From: Desulfovibrio sp.
GTDB lineage: Bacteria > Desulfobacterota > Desulfovibrionia > Desulfovibrionales > Desulfovibrionaceae
NCBI GenBank assembly: GCA_031275955.1
Contig: JAISNZ010000199.1
Span: forward strand, 1-12,543
Direction: 5' to 3'
Length of the DNA: 12,543 bases
The translations under genes were made by a program, and so were the position numbers. This document shows, piece after piece, positions 1 to 6,323 of this stretch (the stretch's first letter is position 1; each line of letters opens with the position of its first letter). Below the pieces are notes generated by a model. The model saw nothing but the letters and a program-made list of their open reading frames with translations. It had not been told where the DNA came from and did no database searches.

Positions 1-103
1 CATCCCAAGGGATGCTTTGCTCCATGATGCGCAAAAATTCGTCGCGCTTCGTCGTGCGCTTGCGTCTGCCGTATTCAATATCGCTCAAAGTGGGCCGCTT
101 CAT
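1..103 (-). CDS. IS5-type transposase, N-terminal fragment (runs off the window)
   Basis: Reading leftward from the ATG at 103 gives about 34 residues, starting MKRPTLSDIEYGRRKRTTKR and followed by a segment ending in IPW. This resembles the start of IS5-family DDE transposases (MKQ/RxTLxxxEYxxxKRxTxR, then an IPW motif), whose N-terminal DUF772-type region binds DNA. The start is supported by GAGGAG at 110-115, 6 nt upstream, and by an extended -10 (TGCTAAAAT) at 129-137. The rest of the protein, including the DDE residues, lies outside the window, so intactness cannot be judged. The composition is clearly more AT-rich than the genes to the right, as expected for a mobile element. Identification rests on a short sequence. 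Confidence 0.6.
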   Translation of the reverse strand, partial: MKRPTLSDIEYGRRKRTTKRDEFLRIMEQSIPWD

Positions 104-128
104 ATTTATCTCCTCAAAAGGATAAATA

Positions 129-137
129 ATTTTAGCA
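129..137 (-). promoter_or_regulatory. Extended -10 promoter element of the transposase
   Basis: On the minus strand TGCTAAAAT reads as an extended -10 (TGn plus a hexamer one base off TATAAT). It lies 26 nt upstream of the transposase ATG at 103. No good -35 hexamer is present at 17 nt, which fits an extended -10 promoter. This is assigned from the motif only. Confidence 0.4.
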
Positions 138-212
138 TAACACATGCAAAAATGCGACTACTTTTTGAGGCTTTAATCAGCGTTTCCTTAGACTTTTTCT
201 AATAATTCATTC

Positions 213-237
213 GATTGCCCTGGCGGCATGGGCGATC
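213..237. repeat. Imperfect inverted repeat between the IS end and the ter operon
   Basis: GATTGCCC (213-220) and GGGCGATC (230-237) pair over 8 positions with one mismatch around a 9-nt loop. No T-run follows on either strand, so it is a weak terminator candidate at most. The gap 104-318 holds only this, the transposase leader and the stem-loop at 271-296; I see no gene in it. Confidence 0.3.
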
Positions 238-270
238 AGTTCTCCAGGTTTCCTTAAAAATTCATGGGAT

Positions 271-296
271 GCGGAGCTTCGAGATATCCGCTTTTT
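271..296 (+). terminator. Candidate intrinsic terminator facing the end of the ter operon
   Basis: GCGGA (271-275) and TCCGC (287-291) form a 5-bp GC-rich stem with an 11-nt loop, followed on the plus strand by TTTTT (292-296). In that orientation it would stop rightward transcription, for example from the IS, before it runs antisense into the ter operon. On the minus strand the same hairpin follows the aldolase stop at 319 but has its T-run equivalent on the wrong side, so it does not look like the operon terminator. Confidence 0.35.
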
Positions 297-318
297 CGTG
301 AAAGACGGTATGTTCCTC

Positions 319-1209
319 TCAGCGCAGTCCATAGAGTTCCGCCCGTTGTTTCATGCTCTGCGCCCACCGCCAATGGACCGTCTTTTCGTACATGCGATCC
401 TGGAGACGGAAGACCGCGGGCCGGTCCGGATCAAGAACGGCCCGGGCCGCCTCCAGATCCTCGCGGGAAACCTTGTAGGCGGCGGAAATGATTTCCAGCT
501 GGGCCGGATGCAGCGCGGCTTTGCCGTACAGCCCCCGCGAGATGTCGGTTTCGAGTTCCCGCCGCAGCAGTCCGGGGTCGTCAAAGTATTCGAAAACCGG
601 GGCGGCCAGGGCGAAACCCGCGGGGCGGAAGACCGTCAGGATCTGATCAATGATGAAGCCCAGAGGGGTTTCGTAGATGGTGACTCCGGGTTCGCGCCGC
701 AGCCCCATAAGACTAAGGAGATCCTGGGCGCCTATGCGCAGGGCCGTGATCCGTTCCCGCAGCGGGGAATGAACCAGAAAGCTACGCAGGCGGTGAAGGG
801 ATATACGGTCGAAAACGGCTTCCGTTTCCAGGGTGAGCATCAGGGAAAAACGTGTCTGCGGCTCCAGAAGGGTACAATAGGCGGGGAGCGTGCGCAGGTC
901 GGCTTTCGGGATCACGAAGCCGCTGATCTTCTCCATGCCGGTGAATTTCAGCAGGCGTGAAAGGATTTCGGGATTGCGGGGACGAATGAAGCGCTTCACC
1001 GCAGCGGGCTCCAGGCGGGGCAGGGCTTCGGCCAGCGTATCCAGGGCCTGGGGCAGGTCGCGTTCCAGGACGGAATCTCCCGTGCAATAGATCAGGCTCC
1101 GCAGGCCTGGATATTTGCTCCCGTTGCCGACTTCCGCGAGATCGGGACGCAGCGCCGGCATGTACAGCGTCGAGCCGAGGCGCAAAAGAGACAGGGCGGG
1201 GTCAGGCAT
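319..1209 (-). CDS. CitE/HpcH-HpaI-type aldolase-lyase, last gene of the Ter biosynthetic module
   Basis: A 296-residue protein of the HpcH/HpaI aldolase and citrate-lyase-beta family, TIM-barrel enzymes that make or break C-C bonds using a divalent metal and an acyl-CoA or keto acid. Visible marks are LYMPALRPD at 15-23, RPRN at 76-79, ETE at 128-130 and GAQDL ending near 164 (E128/E130 and D163 are candidate metal ligands), and GKAALHPAQ at 229-237, the typical CitE C-terminal signature. I chose the ATG at 1209 over the upstream TTG at 1218 because AAGG lies 9 nt before the ATG and directly against the TTG. It overlaps the StiP-family gene by 8 nt, so translation is probably coupled. A CitE-like enzyme is a recurrent member of Ter-linked biosynthetic operons; its real substrate is unknown. 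It is not citrate lyase proper, since no citDEF neighbours are present. Confidence 0.85.
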   Translation of the reverse strand: MPDPALSLLRLGSTLYMPALRPDLAEVGNGSKYPGLRSLIYCTGDSVLERDLPQALDTLAEALPRLEPAAVKRFIRPRNPEILSRLLKFTGMEKISGFVIPKADLRTLPAYCTLLEPQTRFSLMLTLETEAVFDRISLHRLRSFLVHSPLRERITALRIGAQDLLSLMGLRREPGVTIYETPLGFIIDQILTVFRPAGFALAAPVFEYFDDPGLLRRELETDISRGLYGKAALHPAQLEIISAAYKVSREDLEAARAVLDPDRPAVFRLQDRMYEKTVHWRWAQSMKQRAELYGLR

Positions 1210-2320
1210 GGTCGACAACCTTGATCAGGGCCGCCGCCCGGTAGGGCAGGGCGGGGTCATGGACTAACGGGACCTTCTTTTCTTCGGCAAGAATCCGCAG
1301 GTGGCGGGTTTCGGGCTCGTCCGGCGCGCGGAGCAGCACCGCGCCGGGCGACCGGCGCAACAGCACGCGCGTGGCCTCGCCCAGGCCGGGCTTGATATGA
1401 TTGGCGTTGGGCAGGTTATGCGCGCGCAGGATTCTGTCCACAAACATCCGTCCCGCCCGCCGCAGGTCCAGGCGTTCCTCTGCGCTCAACGGCTCCGCCT
1501 TGATGGCGGATACGGGGGAAGCTCGATCCAGCCGTTCCACTTCCGCCATGATCCGATCCACAAAGAAACGGGAGAGGTCATGCGGGGCCAGGTGCCCGTA
1601 GTGGACGCAGCCGTGAAAATCGTCCGGCCCGCTATGATCGGCGTTCAGGATGGTGCGGCTGATCAAGCCGGAAACGGTGCTGTTGAGGATGCTGGATGGC
1701 ACCAGGAAATCCTCGCGGCTTGGGGCCACGCCCGCTTCCCCGCAGAGGTCGGTAAGCACATGGAGATCGGAAGCCAGCCCGAGGCCCGTTTCCCGCCTGT
1801 ATCGTTCCACGGCGGCGGCCAGTTCCCTGGCGATACCCCCCTTGGCTGTCCAGCCGTCCACGAAAACGATCCCTTCCGCGGGCAGATGTCGCTCCTGTAA
1901 CAGGTAGCGCAACGCATTGGCGTCAAGCCCACGCTCCCGGATGATGGAAATGGAGTAATGTCGGGCATCCCGGTGAAAATACCGTCGCAGGATCCGCCCC
2001 AGCAGGATCCCGACGGGCGTGCCGGCCCTGGCGAGGGAGACAAGCGTCAGCGGGCCGCGGCGGCGCGCGGCGATGATCGCGGCCAGGGCGCAGAGGCGTT
2101 CCGCCATTACGGGACCGTCGCGCTGCACCGATTCATGGAAGACCCGCAGATAGGCGGCCGAAGGTGGATATTCCTCGCCGATCATCTCGCTGTAATGGGC
2201 AAGGCCGGTCTGGATGCGGCGTTCCCGCTCGCCCGGCGGCATCGGAGCAAGGTTGATTGTCTTCAGGAGAAAGACGACATCAGCCGGGTCATAGCTGCCG
2301 CTGAAGGAACGGGAAATCAC
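1202..2320 (-). CDS. StiP-family PRTase-like protein with C-terminal PELOTA-type RNA-binding domain
   Basis: A 372-residue protein matching what databases call cysteine protease StiP family (previously described as a PRTase). It opens with FSGSYDPADVVFLLK at 6-20, the usual N-terminus. VFVDGWTAKGG at 152-162 fits a PRPP-loop-like segment, and LNSTVSG near 212-218 is conserved in the family as I recall it. A C-terminal part from about 290 (KPGLGEATRVLLRR) resembles the PELOTA-like RNA-binding domain often fused here. The start is the GTG at 2320: its bases overlap the TGA of the HAD gene (GTGA), GGAGAG lies 8 nt upstream at 2329-2334, and homology begins right after it; the earlier in-frame ATG at 2389 would add 23 residues buried in the HAD gene. 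Whether it transfers a phosphoribosyl group or acts as a peptidase is unsettled. Context supports a role in making a ribosylated metabolite. Confidence 0.85.
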   Translation of the reverse strand: MISRSFSGSYDPADVVFLLKTINLAPMPPGERERRIQTGLAHYSEMIGEEYPPSAAYLRVFHESVQRDGPVMAERLCALAAIIAARRRGPLTLVSLARAGTPVGILLGRILRRYFHRDARHYSISIIRERGLDANALRYLLQERHLPAEGIVFVDGWTAKGGIARELAAAVERYRRETGLGLASDLHVLTDLCGEAGVAPSREDFLVPSSILNSTVSGLISRTILNADHSGPDDFHGCVHYGHLAPHDLSRFFVDRIMAEVERLDRASPVSAIKAEPLSAEERLDLRRAGRMFVDRILRAHNLPNANHIKPGLGEATRVLLRRSPGAVLLRAPDEPETRHLRILAEEKKVPLVHDPALPYRAAALIKVVDHA

Positions 2321-3108
2321 GTCCGCCGCTCTCCGCAGGCAATGGCTTCCGCCAGTTGACTGGCCGAGGGAAGAAGCATGTAGGCGCATTGCCGCAGAAA
2401 ACCCAGATCGCTGAAGCTGTCGCCAGCCCCGATAAGCAGCGGATCTTCCATGGCGGGAGTCACATAGGTCTCCTGAAAATAGGAAACCGCGGCCGCCTTG
2501 CCGAGAAAGGGGGGGAGCAGGGCCAGGCTGTCGTTGCTGTGATGGATCCGGACATCCAGCGTCCCCAGGGCGGAATCCAGCCCTTCCTTCAGCGCCGTGA
2601 GATCTTCCGGGTGACAGGGATCAGGCTTGACGAGCAGATAAAAATCCAGCCCATCGTCGCTGAGGATCCGCGCCTTGCAGGCCAGGGATTTCCCGGAGAT
2701 GAGATCTTCGGCTGTTTTGAGCAGAAAGGCCAACAGGGATGCCGCGCCGGCGCACTGCCCGGCCATGCGGCGGCGCCAGGCGGCGTCGATTTTGCCGTCC
2801 GGGCGCAGGATCACTCCGCCGAAGCTGACGATGGCTCCATGCGCAAAGGGGATCTGAACCCTTTTGAAGGCGTTGGAACTGCGGGCCGTGACGGGAATGA
2901 CGGCTGCGTTCTCCAGCAACAGTTCCAGCAGAGCGCGCTGCCCGGAGGTGCAAAACGACCCGGCCAGCCCGTCCTTGGTCAGGGTGATCGGGTGGAGTTT
3001 TCCGGGGCCGCATTTGCGCCCGGCCTGAAAAAGGGTGTCGTCAAGATCCGTGAAAACGACGATACGCCGCTTCAGCCGCCCTGCCGCGGCCGCTTGCTCA
3101 GTCCGCAC
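2317..3108 (-). CDS. HAD-superfamily hydrolase (Cof/sucrose-phosphatase-like) of the Ter module
   Basis: A 263-residue phosphatase of the haloacid dehalogenase superfamily. Motif I is DLDDTL with nucleophile D21 and acid D23, motif II is T74 in PVTARS, motif III is K204 in LGKAAA, and motif IV is GDSFSD at 229-234, so all catalytic residues are present. The long insert between motifs II and III (about 90-195) would be a C2-type cap, as in Cof-like and sucrose-phosphate phosphatases. The reading frame is open to 3297, but the GTG at 3108 is the likely start: GGGGGAG at 3115-3121 lies 6 nt upstream and homology begins at residue 16. It overlaps the upstream PRTase gene by 11 nt and the downstream StiP-family gene by 4 nt. 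In this setting it probably dephosphorylates an intermediate made by the PRTases; the substrate is not visible from sequence. Confidence 0.85.
   Translation of the reverse strand: MRTEQAAAAGRLKRRIVVFTDLDDTLFQAGRKCGPGKLHPITLTKDGLAGSFCTSGQRALLELLLENAAVIPVTARSSNAFKRVQIPFAHGAIVSFGGVILRPDGKIDAAWRRRMAGQCAGAASLLAFLLKTAEDLISGKSLACKARILSDDGLDFYLLVKPDPCHPEDLTALKEGLDSALGTLDVRIHHSNDSLALLPPFLGKAAAVSYFQETYVTPAMEDPLLIGAGDSFSDLGFLRQCAYMLLPSASQLAEAIACGERRT
2329..2334 (-). promoter_or_regulatory. Ribosome binding site deciding the GTG start of the StiP-family gene
   Basis: GGAGAG on the minus strand lies 8 nt before GTG 2320, inside the end of the HAD gene. It favours that GTG over the ATG at 2389 and implies stop-restart coupling at the GTGA junction. 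Confidence 0.65.
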
Positions 3109-4297
3109 CCGTTTCTCCCCCGAAAAAAAGCGTCTGCGCCCCGAGGATGCGCGGCAAATCGTGCCCTGGCGGCAGGGGGGGGCGTGTTTCGTAACAGATA
3201 ATGGTCTGGCGGCCGGGTTCAGGCGAGACGTTGTAGAGAAAATTGTCGATCCCGTCGTGATAATTGTCCGCGAAGCGCAAGGCTCTGGCAATATCAAGGC
3301 ACGGCTTGACGGGGGTTCTGGTGGTGGACTGGAAGGTTACCCTGAATCCTTCCTCTTCCAGAAGGCGCGCCAGCCTGTAGGGCAGATAGGCGAATTCGCC
3401 CGTGCCCAGCACCAGGACGGGTTTGCCTCGCTCCAGAGAAAGTTTGTCCCGCAGTTGCCGGAGCCTGGCTTCCGCGGCGCGCGCCCCCGCCGATCCGGGG
3501 AGGCATTCTCCCGAGGTCAGGCCCAGCCGTCCGAAATTGGCGGGGAGAATGTCGTCTTTCTGTCGCCAGTCCCCCTCGGATTTGAATTCCGGCATCTCGC
3601 TTTCCGGGAGGGGGATCGGCGTAAAGGAAAAATTGCCTTCCAGCAGGGAAACGATCTCGACGGGCAGGGGAAAATTTTCGCGCAGCCGGGAGGGGGAGTC
3701 CAGCCAGCACTTGATGCTCGCCAGCACCATCCGCCGCACGCCCGGAACCCGCCGCAGGAATGCCCGGCCCAGATGCAGCATGGTATCGCCGCTGGACATC
3801 TCGTCATCAATGAACACCACGTTCCGGGCGGCCCCCAAAATGCCTTTTCCCTCTTCGGACAGCGGCTCGTAGACCAGATGCTCCCGGGCATGGCAATGAT
3901 CTTCCGTCAGGCGGAAGGCCACGGGATGGTTCAGGGCATAGCGGGTGGTATGCAGAAACAGCCAGTCCAGCGTGGGGCGTTGTCGTTGGACCGCATCGAA
4001 GACGCCGTGCCCCAGGCCGGTGGCCGTTTCGGCCATGGCGACCAGCACAGTGGGCCCGGAGAGCTTCAAGGCCAGGAGCCGCGCGCCCAGCCGCCCGTAA
4101 ACGCGCTCCATTGCCTCGGGACGCGCGGGATAATGCTTGCCCAGAACCTTGCTGACGAAAAGATATCCGCGCGCCTTGTTGTACCGGGCGGAAAAACCGC
4201 ACAACTCAGCCAGCGGCCAGTCCGAGCGATGCACCTCCAGGGCCAGACGGCCGGTGGGCAAGTCAATGGTCTTTACTTCGGCGAAGGATGGAGACAA
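3098..4297 (-). CDS. Phosphoribosyltransferase with TRSP domain (PRTase_2/TRSP), Ter biosynthetic module
   Basis: A 399-residue protein with the arrangement of Ter-linked PRTases. The N-terminal region contains KARGYLFVSKVLGKHYP at about 42-58, typical of PRTase_2. The PRPP-binding loop is VVFIDDEMSSGDT at 160-172, with the two acidic residues D164-D165 that bind the ribose hydroxyls. The C-terminal domain (about 270-399) carries LGTGEFAYLP and QSTTRTP at 323-329, the position of the motif that names the TRSP domain, here TRTP. The start is a TTG at 4297: the terZ stop codon lies in the same frame six codons upstream, no ATG or GTG falls between, and GGAG is 9 nt upstream at 4307-4310. A phosphoribosyl transfer to an unknown base or amide, feeding the HAD and aldolase steps, is the inferred role. 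Confidence 0.85.
   Translation of the reverse strand: MSPSFAEVKTIDLPTGRLALEVHRSDWPLAELCGFSARYNKARGYLFVSKVLGKHYPARPEAMERVYGRLGARLLALKLSGPTVLVAMAETATGLGHGVFDAVQRQRPTLDWLFLHTTRYALNHPVAFRLTEDHCHAREHLVYEPLSEEGKGILGAARNVVFIDDEMSSGDTMLHLGRAFLRRVPGVRRMVLASIKCWLDSPSRLRENFPLPVEIVSLLEGNFSFTPIPLPESEMPEFKSEGDWRQKDDILPANFGRLGLTSGECLPGSAGARAAEARLRQLRDKLSLERGKPVLVLGTGEFAYLPYRLARLLEEEGFRVTFQSTTRTPVKPCLDIARALRFADNYHDGIDNFLYNVSPEPGRQTIICYETRPPLPPGHDLPRILGAQTLFFGGETGAD
3115..3121 (-). promoter_or_regulatory. Ribosome binding site deciding the GTG start of the HAD gene
   Basis: GGGGGAG on the minus strand sits 6 nt before GTG 3108, within the last codons of the PRTase_2/TRSP gene. It is the best Shine-Dalgarno sequence near the beginning of HAD homology. 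Confidence 0.6.
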
Positions 4298-4312
4298 GGC
4301 CGCGATCTCCGG

Positions 4313-4903
4313 CTACAAGCCGGCCTGCATGGCGGGAAGAAGCTGCTCAACGACCTGTCCGTTGGTCGGCTCTCCCAGGGCGTGCATTTTCCATTCGCCC
4401 TGGTGGCGGTAAAGCTTGGCCATGATCATGGCGGTATAGTCGCCGCCGCCGCTCAGGGTGTAGCGGGCGAGTTCCTTGCCGGTGGAGCAGTCTTCCAGGC
4501 GGCAGAAAGCGTTCTCCACCTCGTTGAAGGTCTGTCCCCGGAAGCTGTTGACGGTAAACACCAGGTAAATGACATCCGGGGGAACGCGGGACAGATCGAC
4601 GATGATCTGTTCGTCATCCCCTTCGCCTTCGCCTGTCAGGTTGTCGCCCGTGTGGACAATGGAGCCGTCGCGGCTCTGCAGTTGGCGAAACCAGACGAAA
4701 TCCACCGGCTGCTTGTTCTGATCGAACAGGGCGCATGAGGCGTCAAGGTCGATGGTCGTCTGGCCGCGGCCGAACAAAGAGCCCAGAAAGCCCTTTTTGG
4801 GCTGCACGGCATCCCAACCCAGGCCCATGACGACTTTTGTCAGGGCTCCCCCGCCTTCCTTGGCGAGAGAAATTTTTTGGCCTTTGACCAGTGTGACGGA
4901 CAT
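4313..4903 (-). CDS. terZ: TerZ-like TerD-superfamily calcium-binding stress protein
   Basis: A 196-residue cytoplasmic TerD-family protein. The acidic calcium-binding motifs are intact: IDLDAS at 51-56 and GDNLTGEGEGDDE at 86-98. Other segments (WFRQLQS at 71-77, LVFTVNSF, GQTFNEVENAFCRLED and GKELARY) follow plasmid-type TerZ closely, which is why I prefer terZ over terD. A short insert KKGFLGSLFGRG at 36-47 before the first motif also fits TerZ. The ATG at 4903 is chosen over the GTG at 4912 because GGAGG (4914-4918) is 10 nt from the ATG and only 1 nt from the GTG. It follows the terA-like gene by 45 nt and precedes the PRTase gene by 15 nt. TerD-family proteins are thought to act as metal-sensing scaffolds in stress resistance; the exact mechanism is not known. 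Confidence 0.88.
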   Translation of the reverse strand: MSVTLVKGQKISLAKEGGGALTKVVMGLGWDAVQPKKGFLGSLFGRGQTTIDLDASCALFDQNKQPVDFVWFRQLQSRDGSIVHTGDNLTGEGEGDDEQIIVDLSRVPPDVIYLVFTVNSFRGQTFNEVENAFCRLEDCSTGKELARYTLSGGGDYTAMIMAKLYRHQGEWKMHALGEPTNGQVVEQLLPAMQAGL

Positions 4904-4948
4904 GGAGAACACACCTCCAGGGTTGTTGCCGGGAAGCGCGAAAATGCG

Positions 4949-6136
4949 CTATTTCCTGCCGGCCGTCCAGCGGAAGCCGAAGCCGTAATGCTGATCGCAG
5001 TCCTTGTGCCCGGGGAAATAGAGTTCTTCTTTTCGGAACCGGATGGATGTTCCGTCATTGGTGATGAGCGCCACGGCGCAGAAGGTGCGCCGGGGATCGG
5101 GGGTATTGAGGGGAACCAGGATTTCCCCGCCCTTTCCATCGCTGATGGTCAGCCGCGCGTTGACAGTGCTGAAGTTGGCCGTGCCTTCGTAAATCAGGGC
5201 GAAGACCACCACAGTATCCATCTCGTCGGGGCGGAAGATATGCATGTTCTCGCCGTCGGCGGCGGCTCCGGAGCGGTCGTCCTTGTCCAGGAAAATATAG
5301 GGGGGGCTGTCTTTTGAGCCGAAATTCTCCCCCAGGGGCTGGATGACGCCCTGGTTCCCGTGCCTGTCGCGCCACATGCAACCGAGGTCCAGATCCGCGC
5401 CTCCTCCCCCCCCCCCGAGGAGCTTTCCCAGAAAACCGCCCTGCTTCTGCCCCGGAGGGGGCTGGTCCCACTGCAGGTTAATGTGGAATATCTGCTGCCC
5501 GCCGGCCTTGCTCAGACTGACCTTGTGCGTTGCGCCCTGCTTGTCCAGCCGGACTTTAGAGAGCTTGACCTTCTGTTCTTCCGCGGCGGGAGGCGGGGAG
5601 GGCGCGGCGCCGACTTCTTTGCCGCCGAAGTGGCTCAACAGGGCGGAGAGGCCGCCGTTGAACCCCTGGCCCACGGCGGAGAAGCGCCAGACCGTCTTCA
5701 GATAGATTTCCCCGATAATGACGGCTTTTTCCTGGGAAAAATCTTTGCCGCTGAAGGCATAGGAAGCGGTGGTCCCTTCCTGGGAGAGGATGTCGAGGCG
5801 GCCGTTGGCTGCCTGGGCGAAGGTGGCGCCGGAATCCAGGGTGGCGGTGAAGACGAGGCGGACTACGGACTTAGGGAGCCTGCCCAGGTCCAGGCTGAAA
5901 ACTTCGTCGTACTCGCCGTTCCGGCCCATGGCGATAAGGGCTTTTTCGGGAGACGATTTCTGGTTGTAAAAAATGAAGTATCTGTCGTCTGAAAGCTTGC
6001 CCTCGGCGTCAATGCCGAAGCAGCTGATGTCGGGGCTTTCCGTGCCGACACGGCAGGCCACGCCCACATTGAAGGCGGACCTGGCTCCGATGTCTTCCAG
6101 TTTGATTTTTTCTCCCTTGATGAGCAGCTTGGTCAC
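4949..6136 (-). CDS. terA: TerA-like two-domain TerD-superfamily protein
   Basis: A 395-residue protein with two domains. Residues about 1-175 form a degenerate TerD-like domain (FIFYNQKSSPEKA, VGQGFNGGL), and about 206-395 form the TerA-type C-terminal domain (ADLDLGCMW near 247-255, PPYIFLDKDDRSG, FALIYEGTANFS, HYGFGFRW at the end). A proline-rich, charged linker joins them. In the N-terminal domain the GDNxTGxGxGDDE calcium site is replaced by a sequence around AMGRNGEYDE, so calcium binding there is doubtful. The GTG at 6136 is the start: GGAG at 6145-6148 is 8 nt upstream and the homologous VTKLLIKGEKI begins there. A glycine run at 241-246 is coded by an uninterrupted run of 11 G. Length is close to TerA of enterobacterial plasmids. 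It probably works with TerD and TerZ in one assembly. Confidence 0.85.
   Translation of the reverse strand: MTKLLIKGEKIKLEDIGARSAFNVGVACRVGTESPDISCFGIDAEGKLSDDRYFIFYNQKSSPEKALIAMGRNGEYDEVFSLDLGRLPKSVVRLVFTATLDSGATFAQAANGRLDILSQEGTTASYAFSGKDFSQEKAVIIGEIYLKTVWRFSAVGQGFNGGLSALLSHFGGKEVGAAPSPPPAAEEQKVKLSKVRLDKQGATHKVSLSKAGGQQIFHINLQWDQPPPGQKQGGFLGKLLGGGGGGADLDLGCMWRDRHGNQGVIQPLGENFGSKDSPPYIFLDKDDRSGAAADGENMHIFRPDEMDTVVVFALIYEGTANFSTVNARLTISDGKGGEILVPLNTPDPRRTFCAVALITNDGTSIRFRKEELYFPGHKDCDQHYGFGFRWTAGRK
5406..5416 (-). repeat. 11-nt homopolymeric G tract (coding strand) inside the terA-like gene
   Basis: The plus strand has eleven consecutive C at 5406-5416, read as eleven G in the gene, coding for glycines 241-244. 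It lies just before the C-terminal TerA domain. A one-base insertion would move reading into another frame that stays open to a stop at 5055. Other G/C runs in the window reach 7-8, so 11 stands out. Confidence 0.9.
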
Positions 6137-6159
6137 GCTACCGTCTCCTTGTTGCGGAT

Positions 6160-6190
6160 GGCCGGCGAAACCGCCGGGGGGACGCCGGCC
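6160..6190 (-). repeat. Competing hairpins just upstream of the terA-like gene
   Basis: GGCCGGCG at 6160-6167 is the inverse of CGCCGGCC at 6183-6190 (8 bp, 15-nt loop). A shorter alternative, CCGGCG at 6162-6167 with CGCCGG at 6172-6177 (6 bp, 4-nt loop), uses the same arm. They end 10 nt before the ribosome binding site of the terA-like gene and could influence its translation or stabilise the mRNA end. There is no T-run. Confidence 0.5.
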
Positions 6191-6200
6191 GGCACACATG

Positions 6201-6220
6201 AAAAGCCCCTTCGGCGAGGC
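6201..6220 (-). terminator. Weak candidate terminator or attenuator between terD and terA
   Basis: On the minus strand GCCTC (6220-6216), a 6-nt loop and GGGGC (6209-6205) form a 5-bp stem with one T-G pair, followed by TTTT (6204-6201). The stem is short, so partial termination is the most that can be proposed. It would make terD the most abundant product of the operon. It lies in the 187-nt gap 6137-6323, the largest inside the operon. Confidence 0.3.
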
Positions 6221-6323
6221 GTTGCGGCCTTGCGCTTGGCAACGCCCGTGAGATGGCGCAAGGCGCTGGCTTTGCCCGCGTCAGGCGATGCTTTCAAAGC
6301 GCAATTGCCGCGGACGGGACGGA

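Larger units (their letters stand above)
1..200 (-). mobile_element. Insertion sequence end (IS5-like), inner boundary uncertain
   Basis: The transposase start, its leader and the AT-rich stretch up to about 200-210 look like one end of an insertion sequence whose body extends leftward out of the window. The terminal inverted repeat should lie between about 140 and 205. The stretch around 172-192 (TTTAATCAGCGTTTCCTTAG) is a plausible tip, but the other end is not in view, so neither the repeat nor a target duplication can be confirmed. Confidence 0.4.

Noticed and set aside
2321..2389. Upstream ATG start for the StiP-family gene
   Set aside because: The extra 23 residues are the shadow of the HAD C-terminus, whereas GTG 2320 has a better ribosome binding site and starts where homology starts.
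3175..3182. Run of eight G as a second slippage site
   Set aside because: Runs of seven or eight G/C recur across the window (near 2509, 5300, 8668, 9286), so this length is background; only the run of eleven is exceptional.
4313..4315. Pyrrolysine or other recoding at the TAG between terZ and the PRTase gene
   Set aside because: TAG is also a normal stop for the terA-like and permease genes here, and a ribosome binding site precedes the TTG start; no tRNA or pyl gene is visible.
3035..4738. 567-codon open frame on the plus strand opposite the HAD, PRTase and terZ genes
   Set aside because: It has no recognisable protein, is rich in Gly, Gln, Pro and Arg, and lies opposite three well-recognised genes; long antisense frames are expected in GC-rich DNA.
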